A stretch of 64,000 bases of DNA from Ardenticatenales bacterium. GTDB lineage: Bacteria > Chloroflexota > Anaerolineae > Ardenticatenales > Ardenticatenaceae. The notes beneath the pieces are model-generated. The model saw only the letters and a program-made list of their open reading frames with translations, made no database searches and had not been told where the DNA came from. The stretch spans positions 150,595 to 214,594 of the forward strand of contig JACKAZ010000009.1 in assembly GCA_020634795.1 (NCBI GenBank), in the 5' to 3' direction. Shown piece after piece: positions 43,752-52,465 of the stretch. How positions within the stretch are numbered: position 1 is the stretch's first letter; every line of letters begins with the position of its first letter. A program made the translations under genes and the position numbers.

Positions 43752-45449
43752 ATGCCCGTCATCGAACTGCGTAACCTCCACTTCAGCTACCCCGCCCTCG
43801 ACAGCGATGCGAGCGTGCTGCCCCTGCTGCGTGATCTTTCACTGACCGTGGCAGCGGGGGAACGGGTCGCCCTGATGGGCGCGACGGGGTCGGGTAAAAG
43901 CAGCTTGGCCCTGCTGATGGCGGCCTTGGCCCCCAACGAAACGGGTGGCACGCTGCGCGGCGAGCGCTGGATCCTCGGCCACGATCTGAGCCACACCAGC
44001 GCCACTGAGTTGAGCGACACGGTCGGGCTGCTCTTTCAGCAGAGCGACCAGCAGCTCTTCAACATGAGCGTCGAAGATGAGATCAGCTTTGGGCTGGAGG
44101 GGCTGGGCCTGCCGATCGACGAGATCAACCGCCGCATCGACTGGGTGCTGGCACGGACCGGACTGACGGCGCTGCGCGACCGCGCCCCGTGGCAATTGAG
44201 TGGTGGCGAACAGAAGCGGTTGGCCATCGCCGCCGTGCTGGCGATGCGGCCCCGGCTGCTGCTGCTGGACGAGCCGATGGCCGGCCTCGATCCGCTGGGC
44301 CGCCGCGCCATCGCCGACCTGCTGGATGATCTGAAGGCGTTGCAGGAGATCACGATCCTCGTCATCGAGCAGGATGCGGAATGGATCGCGCGCTGGGCCG
44401 ACCGCGTCGTGCTGCTGCACGAGGGGCGCATCCTGCGGGACGGGCCGACGGACGAGGTGCTCTCAGAAGTCGCCACCTTGCACCACGTCGCCCTGTGGCC
44501 GCCGCAGATGGCCGAGCTGGCCGATGCGCTGCATCTGCGCGGCAGGCCGCTGACGACCACCGCGATGCAACCGTTGATCGAACCGTTGCAGCCCGCAACG
44601 CCCTGCGCCGTGCCGAGCGGTGGCCCACAGTGTGGGGCCGCGCCCCCCGCCGTGCAGGCCGACGCCCTCCACTTTGCCTATCCCGATGGCCCCGCCGCGC
44701 TGCACGGCCTCTCGCTGACGGTTTCGCCGGGCGAGTGGCTGTTGCTGGCTGGTCCCAACGGCGGCGGCAAGAGCACCTTTGCCAAACATCTCAACGGCCT
44801 GCTCCGCCCCGACCACGGGAGCGTCTCGCTCTTTGGCCAACCGACCGCCGCCCGTCGCGTCGGCGAGTTGGCGCGAGAGGTCGGTTTCCTCTTCCAGAAT
44901 CCCGATTTGCAGCTCTTCGCCACCAGCGTGCGGGACGAGTTGGCCTTCGGGCCGCGCAATTTGGGGCTGAGCGAGGCGGAGGTACAGGAACGGGTCGGCG
45001 CGGCGCTCGACCGCTTCGCGCTGGCACCGTGGGCCGATACGGCCCCCGCCATCTTGGGCTACGGGTTGCGACGCTTGGTGACGATCGCGGCGGTTTGGGC
45101 CATGCAGCCCCCGATCTGGCTGCTGGACGAGCCGACCACCGGCCTTGACCGCACCCTGACGCTGCGCCTGCTTGACGAGATGGTGGCGCTCCACCAAGCG
45201 GGTCACACACTGCTGCTGATCACCCACGACCTGCGGCTGGCAGCCTGGGCCGAACGGATGGTCGTGATCGCGGCGGGGCGCGTGGCGTTGGACGGCTCGC
45301 CCCGCGAGCTGTTGGCCGATTACCAGCAGTTGCGCCCCTTCGGGCTGCGGCCGCCCGCCGTCTCGCGCTTGGCCCGCAAGGTGGATTGGCTGCCCGCCGG
45401 GCTGCTCAGCGTGGATGAGGTCGTCGACTGCGTCGGCGGGTCGTCATGA
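43752..45449 (+). CDS. Fused ECF transporter ATPase (EcfA-EcfA')
   Basis: A 565-residue protein of two ABC ATPase domains. Domain 1: Walker A GATGSGKSS, Q-loop FQQSDQQLF, signature LSGGEQKR and Walker B LLLLDEP. Domain 2 (from about residue 305): Walker A GPNGGGKST, Q-loop FQNPDLQLF and Walker B IWLLDEP. Its signature reads LGYGLRRLV instead of the usual LSxGQ, so that composite site may be weak. The Q-loop form FQxPDxQLF is typical of energy-coupling factor transporters for vitamins or metals. It overlaps ecfT by four bases; no substrate-binding S component is in the window. No clear ribosome-binding site. Confidence 0.9.
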   Translation: MPVIELRNLHFSYPALDSDASVLPLLRDLSLTVAAGERVALMGATGSGKSSLALLMAALAPNETGGTLRGERWILGHDLSHTSATELSDTVGLLFQQSDQQLFNMSVEDEISFGLEGLGLPIDEINRRIDWVLARTGLTALRDRAPWQLSGGEQKRLAIAAVLAMRPRLLLLDEPMAGLDPLGRRAIADLLDDLKALQEITILVIEQDAEWIARWADRVVLLHEGRILRDGPTDEVLSEVATLHHVALWPPQMAELADALHLRGRPLTTTAMQPLIEPLQPATPCAVPSGGPQCGAAPPAVQADALHFAYPDGPAALHGLSLTVSPGEWLLLAGPNGGGKSTFAKHLNGLLRPDHGSVSLFGQPTAARRVGELAREVGFLFQNPDLQLFATSVRDELAFGPRNLGLSEAEVQERVGAALDRFALAPWADTAPAILGYGLRRLVTIAAVWAMQPPIWLLDEPTTGLDRTLTLRLLDEMVALHQAGHTLLLITHDLRLAAWAERMVVIAAGRVALDGSPRELLADYQQLRPFGLRPPAVSRLARKVDWLPAGLLSVDEVVDCVGGSS

Positions 45450-46219
45450 CCTTCGATCTTTACGTTCCGACGACGGGCTGGCTGCAGCGGCTCGACCCCC
45501 GCACCAAGCTGTTGCTGTTGGGGGTGGGGACAACGCTCATCATTAGTGCGCCGGGGCCGCTGTTGCTGGGGATATGGCTGCTTTTGCTCCACTTGGTGCT
45601 GCGCAGCAGCGGTGTGCCGTGGTCGCGGATGGGCTGGGTGGCGCAGCAGCTTCGCTTCCTCTTCGTGGTGATTCTGCTTCTCTTTCCATGGTTCGTCGCC
45701 GAAGGGCAACTTCTGCTGGCGCTCGGGCCGCTGCGCCTGACGAGCGGCGGCTTGTTGGCCGCGCTGACCACTGCGCTGCGGCTGTGGGCGATGTCGCTGC
45801 TGACACTGGCGCTGCTGATGACCACGACGCAGCGGGAATTGGTGCGCGGGTTGGTGGCACTGGGGGTGCCGTGGTCGTGGGGCTTCACCCTGAGCGTGGC
45901 GCTGCGCCAGATCCCCTCGTTGCTGCGCCATGTGCAGCAGATCCAAGAGGCGCAGGCGGCGCGCGGCTGGGATGCCGAACGGGGCGCGTGGTTGCACCGC
46001 CTCCGTGCGGTGCAGCCGGTGCTGATCGCTTTGGCGATCCACGTCTTCCGCACGGTCGACACGCTGACGCTGGCCATGACGGCACGCGGCGTGGGGCGCA
46101 GCGGCCCTCGCACCGTCCGTCAACCGTTGCAATTCACATGGCGAGACGCGCTGGCCGCCGCGCTGGCCGTGGCCGTGCTGGGCGTGGCCTTGCTCTGGCG
46201 CTGGCGCGGCAGCGCGTAA
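45446..46219 (+). CDS. ecfT: ECF transporter transmembrane protein EcfT
   Basis: A 257-residue membrane protein. It begins LDPRTKLLLLG, the usual EcfT start, has five or six helices and carries the two cytoplasmic Ala-Arg-Gly coupling motifs (EAQAARGWD and AMTARGVG) that dock into the two ATPase grooves. It transmits ATP hydrolysis to an S component. Together with the fused ATPase it makes a group I or II ECF module. The missing S component must be encoded elsewhere, consistent with a shared module. Confidence 0.92.
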   Translation: MTFDLYVPTTGWLQRLDPRTKLLLLGVGTTLIISAPGPLLLGIWLLLLHLVLRSSGVPWSRMGWVAQQLRFLFVVILLLFPWFVAEGQLLLALGPLRLTSGGLLAALTTALRLWAMSLLTLALLMTTTQRELVRGLVALGVPWSWGFTLSVALRQIPSLLRHVQQIQEAQAARGWDAERGAWLHRLRAVQPVLIALAIHVFRTVDTLTLAMTARGVGRSGPRTVRQPLQFTWRDALAAALAVAVLGVALLWRWRGSA

Positions 46220-46341
46220 CCCCGCAACCGGCTGAGGGTTGTTAAGCGGAGAACCGTTGAAACAAAAACAGATAGTGATAGAGAATTACTTCGTTTCCAC
46301 TTCGGCTCACAAGGCAAGAGCTACGAACTGGCAAAGAAGCA

Positions 46342-46373
46342 ACTCACAAAACTCATAAAACTGATTGAACTCC
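46342..46373 (+). repeat. AACTCACAAA-type short repeats before fabH
   Basis: AACTCACAA, AACTCATAA and AACTGATTG units in a 9-bp register precede the fabH start by about 30 bp. A GTGATAGAGAATTACTTCG copy of the dispersed repeat lies upstream at about 46275-46293. Confidence 0.75.
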
Positions 46374-46404
46374 CAAACCCACCAACCCCTTGTTGAGGCC
46401 TCCC

Positions 46405-47553
46405 ATGCGCCGATACGCGCACATCCGTGGTTGGGGCAAATATGTCCCCGAGCGCGTCATGACGAACGATGATCTGGCCCGCATCGTCGATACGAACGAC
46501 GAGTGGATCCGCAGCCGCACCGGCATCGCCGAGCGGCGGATCGTGGGCGAAACGGACACGACGACTTCAATGGCGGTCAAGGCCGCCATCGAGGCGCTCA
46601 GCATGGCCGACTGCGACCCGTCCACGGTGGAACTGATCGTGGTGGCGACGATGACGCCCGACCGCGTGATGCCTGCGACGGCAACGGCGGTGCAGGATGT
46701 GATTGGGGCTGATCGCGCCGCCGCCTTCGATCTGGGGGCGGCCTGCTCCGGCTTCGTCTATGCCTACAGTGTCGCCAGCCAACTGGTGAGCAGTGGCGCC
46801 TACAAAAACGCGCTGGTGATCGGGGCCGAGAGCATGTCCCACATCCTCGATTGGAACGACCGCGCCACCTGCGTCCTCTTCGGCGATGGCGCGGGCGCGT
46901 TCTACCTTGAAGCGAACGAATCGCCGGGCGGCATGTTGGCCTTCGAGCTGGGGTCGGACGGCTCCGGTGGCGAGCTGTTGACCGGCCCCACGGTCGGCAA
47001 TTCCTACAAGCCGCTCTGCGGCCCCGATCTGAAGCTGCAAGCGTTGGAAATGAACGGACGTGCCGTCTTTCGCTTCGCCACGAAGATCATGGGCAAGGCG
47101 GCAGATGCGGCGATTCAGGAGGCGGGATTGACGCGGGAAGACATCGACCTTTTCATCCCCCACCAGGCCAATATCCGGATCATCGAAAGCGCCGCCCGAC
47201 AACTGAAATTACCGATGGAGAAGGTTTACGTCAATATCCATCGCTATGGCAACACCTCGGCGGCCTCGATTCCGGTCGCCTTTGTGGAAGCGGTGGAAGA
47301 GGGGCGGCTGAAGCGAGGCGACAACGTGGTGGTGGTGGGCTTCGGCGGCGGCTTGACGTGGGGGGCGGCGGTGGTCAAATGGGTGGCCGAGCCGGTGCCG
47401 GTCGAGAGCAGTGGGGCACGGGTGGCACGCAACTGGTTCCGCTACCAGCGGGCGCGGATCGGCTCTTTCCAGAATCGCATGGGTCATGTCGTGGACGAAT
47501 GGATCGAGACCGGTGCCCGCATCGTCGCCAAGCAGAAGCGGCGGCGGGAGTAG
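46405..47553 (+). CDS. fabH: 3-oxoacyl-ACP synthase III (KAS III)
   Basis: A 382-residue thiolase-fold enzyme. The catalytic Cys is in DLGAACSGFVYA, His in IPHQANIRI and Asn in YGNTSAAS, the KAS III triad. It condenses an acyl-CoA with malonyl-ACP to start fatty-acid synthesis. The typical protein ends soon after GFGGGLTWGAAVV; here a basic tail of about 60 residues follows (WFRYQRARIGSFQN to AKQKRRRE). The ATG at 46405 is chosen because TTGAGGCC supplies a site; TTG at 46390 is the alternative. It is a single gene. Confidence 0.92.
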   Translation: MRRYAHIRGWGKYVPERVMTNDDLARIVDTNDEWIRSRTGIAERRIVGETDTTTSMAVKAAIEALSMADCDPSTVELIVVATMTPDRVMPATATAVQDVIGADRAAAFDLGAACSGFVYAYSVASQLVSSGAYKNALVIGAESMSHILDWNDRATCVLFGDGAGAFYLEANESPGGMLAFELGSDGSGGELLTGPTVGNSYKPLCGPDLKLQALEMNGRAVFRFATKIMGKAADAAIQEAGLTREDIDLFIPHQANIRIIESAARQLKLPMEKVYVNIHRYGNTSAASIPVAFVEAVEEGRLKRGDNVVVVGFGGGLTWGAAVVKWVAEPVPVESSGARVARNWFRYQRARIGSFQNRMGHVVDEWIETGARIVAKQKRRRE

Positions 47554-47622
47554 ACCCTCGGGCCGGGACAACTTGAACAGTAGAGCCGCGATTTCGGAAC
47601 GAATCCCCTTTTGGGCAATGAC

Positions 47623-48837
47623 ATGAACGATACACCCCCCACGGTCCCAAAACGTATCTTTTGGCGACCGATGAGCGGCCGCTCACCCCACGAATCACAC
47701 CGCACCGCAACAACGCTCGAACTCTTTTTCGACCTGATCTTTGTGGTCGCCATCGCCCAAGCCGCAGCCGGTTTGCATCACGGTATCGCCGAGGCGCAGC
47801 TCGTCGAGTCCATTCGAAGCTTCTTTTTCGCCTTCTTTGGGATTTGGTGGGCTTGGATCAACTTCACATGGTTTGCCTCTGCCTACGATACCGATGATGT
47901 GCCCTATCGCCTGCTCGTCTTTTTGCAGATGACAAGCGCCCTGATCTTCGCGGCAGCGGTTCCTGACTTTTTCACGCAAACGCTAACGTTACCGCGCATG
48001 GGCGTGATCGGTTACACGATCATGCGGCTACCGTTGGTGGTCCAGTGGATGCGGGCCGCGAGGGCAGACCCCCAGCACCGTAACACCGCGATGCGATATG
48101 CACGGGGCGTCGGGCTGTCGCAACTGTGCTGGCTAATCGTCGCGTTCTTTGCGCCCCAAACCGTCGCCGTGCCAATCGGCATCCTCTTGATCGTATTTGA
48201 ACTGCTTGTCCCGATATGGGCCGAAAGTGCGGCCCAAACCCCTTGGCATCCTGCGCATATCATCGAGCGCTATGGCCTGATGACGATCATCGTGCTGGGC
48301 GAGTCGGTACTCTCTTCGCTCGGCGCGATCCGAGCGTCTTTGGCCACGGGGGGATTGACGAGCGACTTCTTGGCCCTCTGTGCAGGGGCGCTGCTCATCC
48401 TATTTGCCATGTGGTGGCTCTATTTTGATGGCGAGATAGATAATTCCTTGCGCTTGAATCAGCATGCGTTTGTTTGGGGATATGGCCACTACTTCGTCTT
48501 TGCCTCGGCGGCGGCGGTGGGAGCGGGGTTGGCTATAGGCGCTGATTGGTTGGCCCATCATACCGAAATCAGCCGCACGGTGGCCAATGCGGCGGTGGCG
48601 CTTCCTGTGGCGCTCTATCTCCTGAGCCTTTGGCACATTCACTATCGGTTGCAGCTCGGCCATCGTGGTGAGAAATATGCCTTTGTGATTACCGCCCTAC
48701 TGGTGCTCACGATCATTTGGCTGCCTAACGCAGTGCTGCTGATCGGACTGCTATTGAGCGCGCTCGTCACTTTTCATGTTAAGCGCTCATACATAAAGTG
48801 GGCACCTTCCACCGCTGATCCGATGATAGACGGGTGA
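47623..48837 (+). CDS. LtrA-family membrane protein (low temperature requirement A)
   Basis: A 404-residue protein with about eleven predicted membrane helices. The N-terminal signature RTATTLELFFDLIFVVAIAQ and later YGLMTIIVLGESV are the hallmarks of bacterial LtrA proteins. The family name comes from a cold-growth phenotype in Listeria; the molecular function is not established. ATG 47623 is preferred over TTG 47611 although neither has a strong ribosome-binding site. It lies 70 bp after fabH and is probably independent. Confidence 0.9.
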   Translation: MNDTPPTVPKRIFWRPMSGRSPHESHRTATTLELFFDLIFVVAIAQAAAGLHHGIAEAQLVESIRSFFFAFFGIWWAWINFTWFASAYDTDDVPYRLLVFLQMTSALIFAAAVPDFFTQTLTLPRMGVIGYTIMRLPLVVQWMRAARADPQHRNTAMRYARGVGLSQLCWLIVAFFAPQTVAVPIGILLIVFELLVPIWAESAAQTPWHPAHIIERYGLMTIIVLGESVLSSLGAIRASLATGGLTSDFLALCAGALLILFAMWWLYFDGEIDNSLRLNQHAFVWGYGHYFVFASAAAVGAGLAIGADWLAHHTEISRTVANAAVALPVALYLLSLWHIHYRLQLGHRGEKYAFVITALLVLTIIWLPNAVLLIGLLLSALVTFHVKRSYIKWAPSTADPMIDG

Positions 48838-48987
48838 TCACAACGACAGTCAGAAAGTAATTTTATGTGCCCCTGCGGGCGGGCCACATCGCCATTCTGC
48901 TGCCACTGCGCTATACTTGCGCCGCTCAGCAAACGGCTGCGGCCCCATCTTTATCTCTATCTCCCACCTCTATCTCTCTCTCTACCT

Positions 48988-50688
48988 ATGATCCAACATG
49001 AACTGTCAACGATCATCAGCGGTGCGATCCACGCCGCCCAGCGCAACGAGGCGCTGCCCCCCTTCGTCTTTGACGGCGAGGTGCCGCTGGATCGGCCCCG
49101 CGACGAGGCGCACGGCGACTTTGCGACGCCGGTGGCGATGCAACTGGCGAAGCTGGCCCGCCGCGCCCCACGCCAGATCGCGGAGGCGATCGTGGCCCAT
49201 CTGCCGGCGCAGGGCGTGGTGGCACGCGCCGAAGTGGCCGGGCCGGGCTTCGTCAATCTCTGGATCGATCCCACGTGGTTCGCCGCTCAGGTCGATGGAA
49301 TCCTCGACGCGGGGGCCGCGTACGCCAACCTTGAGCTTGGCGCGGGCCAGACGTTGCAGGTCGAATTTGTCTCCGCCAACCCGACCGGGCCGCTGACCGT
49401 GGGCCACGCCCGTGGCGCAGTGCTGGGCGACACGCTGGCCCGCCTGATGGAAGCGGCGGGCTATGAGGTGACCCGCGAGTACTACTTCAACAACGCGGGG
49501 TTGCAGATGGAAGCGTTGGGCGAATCGCTGCGCATCCGCTATCTGGCGCTGCTCGGCGAGTCGACCGAGGGGCTGACCATCGGTCGCCACTACGAGGGCG
49601 ACTATATCCAGTGGATCGCCGCCGCGTTGCTGGCGCTACACGGCGACGCGTGGCGGGACAAGGCGATTTCGGAATTCAAGGATCTCGCGGTCGATGCGAT
49701 CTTCGCCCACATCCGCCACACGCTCAATCGGCTCGATATCCAGTTCGATATCTTCTTCAACGAGGATTCGCTCTACGGCTCGGGCGAGGTGGAGGCGGTG
49801 CTGGCGGAGCTGAAAGCGCGCGACATGCTCTATTTCGACGAAGGGGCGTGGTGGTTCAAGGCGACCGCCTTTGGCAAAGAGAAGGACCGCGTCTTTGTCC
49901 GCTCCAACGGGGTGCCGACCTACCGCGTGCCGGACATCGCCTATCACCGTAACAAGCTGCAACGCTTCGACCGCGTCGTCGACATCTTCGGGGCCGATCA
50001 CAAGGATGCCTACCCCGATGTGCTCGACGCGCTGACCGCGCTGGGCGAAGATGGCTCGTCGGTCGATGTGCTGATCCACCAATTCACCACGTTGGTGCGG
50101 GACGGCGAAGAGGTGAAGATGAGCACGCGCCGCGCCAACTTCATCACGTTGGACGAATTGTTGGACGAAGTTGGGCCAGACGCGGTGCGCTACTTCATCC
50201 TCTCTTATGCGCCCGGCTCCCACAACACCTTCGACATCGATCAGGCCAAATCACAGAACGAGCGCGAGAACCCGTCGCTCTACGTCCAATATGCCCATGC
50301 CCGCTGTTGCGGCATCCTGGACCGCGAAGCGCCGAAGCGCGGCGTGGTTTACGATGCCGACGCCGATCTCAGCCCGCTGCGCCACGAGGCCGAGCGGGCG
50401 CTCATCCGCGAGATGTTGCGGCTGCGCGAGATGATCGCGCGGGTGGCGGAAAGCAGCGAGCCGCACCACATCGCCTACTACGCCCGCGATCTGGCGGCGG
50501 CCTTCAACAATTTTTACGACAAATGCCCTGTCTTGCGTGACGATCTACCTAACGAGCTGCGTCAGGCGCGGTTGAAGCTGACGGCAGCGGCGCGGATTGC
50601 GCTGGCCCGCACCCTCGATCTGATGGGCATGGTTGCGCCAGACGAGATCGCTGCCCCCGCCCCAGAAGGCGAAGAGGATCCCCAGTGA
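48988..50688 (+). CDS. argS: Arginine-tRNA ligase
   Basis: A 566-residue class I synthetase. The N-terminal additional domain is followed by the ATP motif SANPTGPLTVGHARGA (the HIGH equivalent), the arginine-binding region around YYFNNAG and the KMSTRR loop (KMSKS equivalent), then the C-terminal anticodon-binding domain. Standard length and order. The ATG at 48988 begins the normal N terminus; the leader before it is pyrimidine-rich (CTCTATCTCTCT) with no Shine-Dalgarno sequence. The downstream gene overlaps by four bases. Confidence 0.96.
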   Translation: MIQHELSTIISGAIHAAQRNEALPPFVFDGEVPLDRPRDEAHGDFATPVAMQLAKLARRAPRQIAEAIVAHLPAQGVVARAEVAGPGFVNLWIDPTWFAAQVDGILDAGAAYANLELGAGQTLQVEFVSANPTGPLTVGHARGAVLGDTLARLMEAAGYEVTREYYFNNAGLQMEALGESLRIRYLALLGESTEGLTIGRHYEGDYIQWIAAALLALHGDAWRDKAISEFKDLAVDAIFAHIRHTLNRLDIQFDIFFNEDSLYGSGEVEAVLAELKARDMLYFDEGAWWFKATAFGKEKDRVFVRSNGVPTYRVPDIAYHRNKLQRFDRVVDIFGADHKDAYPDVLDALTALGEDGSSVDVLIHQFTTLVRDGEEVKMSTRRANFITLDELLDEVGPDAVRYFILSYAPGSHNTFDIDQAKSQNERENPSLYVQYAHARCCGILDREAPKRGVVYDADADLSPLRHEAERALIREMLRLREMIARVAESSEPHHIAYYARDLAAAFNNFYDKCPVLRDDLPNELRQARLKLTAAARIALARTLDLMGMVAPDEIAAPAPEGEEDPQ

Positions 50689-51260
50689 GCCGCCGACCCT
50701 ACGACCCCGAAATCGCCGATCTTCTGAATAAGGTCGCTGCCACGCCAACCGGCTGGCCGCTGATCGATTGGGTGCGGCTGCACTGGCCTCGTATCGAGTT
50801 TGGCGAACCGCCGCCGGGTTCTGGCGCCTTCTGCTTCCCGTGGCCCTTTGCACGCATCATCATCAAGCGGATCGGCAGCGAAGATTGGCGGTTGGAAACC
50901 GTCGCGCACGAACTGGTACACATGTTCCGCTGGCGCGGTCACTTGGTCGGCTCGCTGGAACAGGAATACGATGCCTATCTGACGGCGGCCAAAGTGCGCT
51001 GCGAATGGCGCGGCTGGGACTGGAGCCTGCCCGACGAAGAAGCGATCAAGCACTACCCGCTCTTCTTCGGCCCAAACGCCGACAAAAACGAGTTCAAGCG
51101 GCGGCTACCCAGCAAAGTGCCGATGTACGCTGTCATGCCGTGGCAGCAACCCTACGATCCCCTCGGTATTGCCAGCGCCCTGACGCGGCAAGGTCTCTAC
51201 GGCATGAAAACCTTCCTCAAAGGCTATCGCCCCACCCCATCGTTGCGCCGCAAGACGTAG
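50685..51260 (+). CDS. Putative zinc metalloprotein with HELVH motif
   Basis: A 191-residue protein starting with GTG that overlaps the argS stop (GTGA). The sequence VAHELVHMFRW contains HExxH, and EQEYDAY about 17 residues later could give the third zinc ligand, the layout of minimal zincin peptidases. No signal peptide or membrane helix is seen, so it should be cytoplasmic. Aromatic-rich segments (WPLIDWVRLHWPRIEF, FCFPWPF) are notable. No family is recognised. The tight coupling to argS is probably chance operon structure, or a role in translation is possible. Confidence 0.72.
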   Translation: MSRRPYDPEIADLLNKVAATPTGWPLIDWVRLHWPRIEFGEPPPGSGAFCFPWPFARIIIKRIGSEDWRLETVAHELVHMFRWRGHLVGSLEQEYDAYLTAAKVRCEWRGWDWSLPDEEAIKHYPLFFGPNADKNEFKRRLPSKVPMYAVMPWQQPYDPLGIASALTRQGLYGMKTFLKGYRPTPSLRRKT

Positions 51261-51348
51261 ACCCTTTTTTGTGCATAGATGCGGTCGCGCATCGCGCATC
51301 GGCACATCGCCACCCCGCTGCGCGCTCCCCATGAGCCGCACGACACCG

Positions 51349-51407
51349 CTCTAGGCTCCCCTAGCTCCCCCCAGCTCCCCCAGCTCCCCCATCTCCCCAG
51401 CTCCCCC
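51349..51407 (+). repeat. AGCTCCCC-type short repeats
   Basis: About six degenerate 9-10-bp units built on AGCTCCCCC lie directly before the -35 box of the T-box promoter. They resemble the CAAGCTCCCC array at 25759. Confidence 0.85.
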
Positions 51408-51436
51408 TTGCATTCTAATCTTTTCTCTGATATACT
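51408..51436 (+). promoter_or_regulatory. Sigma-70-type promoter of the thrS T-box leader
   Basis: TTGCAT at 51408-51413 and TATACT at 51431-51436 are separated by exactly 17 bp. Transcription would begin near 51443, just before the T-box stem I. Confidence 0.8.
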
Positions 51437-51442
51437 GGCGCT

Positions 51443-51714
51443 CATTCAGCGAAAAGACGTTGACGAGGACGAGTAGCGGCGGCGCGTCGCGCCAGAGAGG
51501 CGAAGCCACCGACTGAGAGCTTTGCTCGCAGACCGCACCGCGAAAACCCCCTCCGAGTCGCGCGTGGGAACGGCCATTGGCCCACTAACATGCGCCGGAC
51601 TGCTCCGTTAACAGCAATGCGAGTGGCGCTCACCCGTGGTGGGCGCAACGCGGGTGGAACCGCGGGAACGTCATGGCACGCTCTCGTCCCGATTTCGGGA
51701 TGGGGGCGTTTTTT
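51443..51714 (+). ncRNA. T-box riboswitch, threonine-specific
   Basis: A tRNA-sensing leader. Stem I contains an AGTA motif (GACGAGTAGCGG), a distal AG motif (CCAGAGAGG) and CTGAGAGC. On the 3' side the specifier loop reads GCGAAAACCCCC, giving the codon ACC (51546-51548), which is threonine. The T-box sequence AACGCGGGTGGAACCGCGGG is at 51647-51666, with UGGA to pair with the tRNA 3' end. An intrinsic terminator follows. Uncharged tRNA(Thr) should favour the antiterminator and turn on genes downstream. thrS is the clear target, but it starts 1264 bp after the terminator. Confidence 0.9.
51679..51714 (+). terminator. T-box attenuator terminator
   Basis: A 13-bp stem, CGCTCTCGTCCCG/CGGGATGGGGGCG with G-U pairs (51679-51691 and 51696-51708), has an ATTT loop and six T (51709-51714). 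The sequence upstream of the stem can pair alternatively in the T-box antiterminator. Confidence 0.9.
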
Positions 51715-51715
51715 G

Positions 51716-52150
51716 TTGAACGCAGAACGGTGAAGGGGCGGGTTCGTGTCTGGGAGGGGTGGCCGAAGCGGGAGTCGTTGGCTGTGGAGGCGCTGGTGAA
51801 CGCAGAACGGTGAAGAGATGGGTTCGTTTCTGGGATCGGTGGCCGAAGCGGGAGTCGTTGGCTGCGTAGGCGTTGGTGAACGCAGAACGGTGAAGAGATG
51901 GGTTCGTTTCTGGGAGGGGTGGCCGAAGCGGGAGTCGTTGGCTGCGTAGGCGTTGGTGAACGCAGAGCAATTAACGCAGAACGCAGAAGAGACGGGTTCG
52001 TTTCTGGGAGGGGTGGCTGAAGCGGGAGTCGTTGGCTGTGAAGGCGTGGGTGAACGCAGAACGGTGAAGAGACGGGTTCGTTTCTGGGAGGGGTGGCCGA
52101 AGCGGGAGTCGTTGGCTGCGTAGGCGTTGGTGAACGCAGAGCAATTAACG
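51716..52150. repeat. 80-bp repeat array between the T-box and the small ORF
   Basis: It begins one base after the attenuator T-run. Five to six units have the form GAACGCAGAACGGTGAAGAG, TTCGTTTCTGGGA, GGTGGCCGAAGCGGGAGTCG, TTGGCTG. This is a subtype different from that at 340-8060 (GAAGCGGGAGTCGTTGG replaces GTTCAGGTTGTTGCTGG). No gene lies inside. Confidence 0.88.
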
Positions 52151-52276
52151 CAGAGCACGAAGCGTTCGAGCGTTGGAACAGTTTGTCGAGGCGCATCGAG
52201 AATCGTGAATCGGGAGCGTTGTACTGCCGTGTTTTTCACCCATGCACCCTGTCCTTGTCTCGAACAGGAGGAAACG

Positions 52277-52465
52277 ATGGCCTACTTGAAACCACAACGC
52301 AATGAGTCCGACGCCGAATGGCAACGGTTGCTCCGTGAAAAGGTCGCGGGGGACAGCGCGGCCATGCGGCGGGTCGAAGCGCTGATCGCAGAGCTTCGCG
52401 ATGAGAAGCAATGGGAAGCCGCGCCGCCCATGCCGCGCCCCAACGGAGCAGTGCCGCATAGTTGA
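52277..52465 (+). CDS. Small protein of 62 residues, unknown function
   Basis: The ATG has a very strong site (CAGGAGGAAACG). The product MAYLKPQRNESDAEWQRLLR continues as a charged amphipathic helix (AAMRRVEALIAELRDEKQWE) and ends in a Pro-rich tail. No signal peptide, membrane helix or known domain. It is the first ORF after the T-box terminator, so it would be induced together with thrS on threonine starvation. The coding case rests on the ribosome-binding site and the non-repeat sequence; it might be remodelled leader sequence. Confidence 0.6.
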   Translation: MAYLKPQRNESDAEWQRLLREKVAGDSAAMRRVEALIAELRDEKQWEAAPPMPRPNGAVPHS

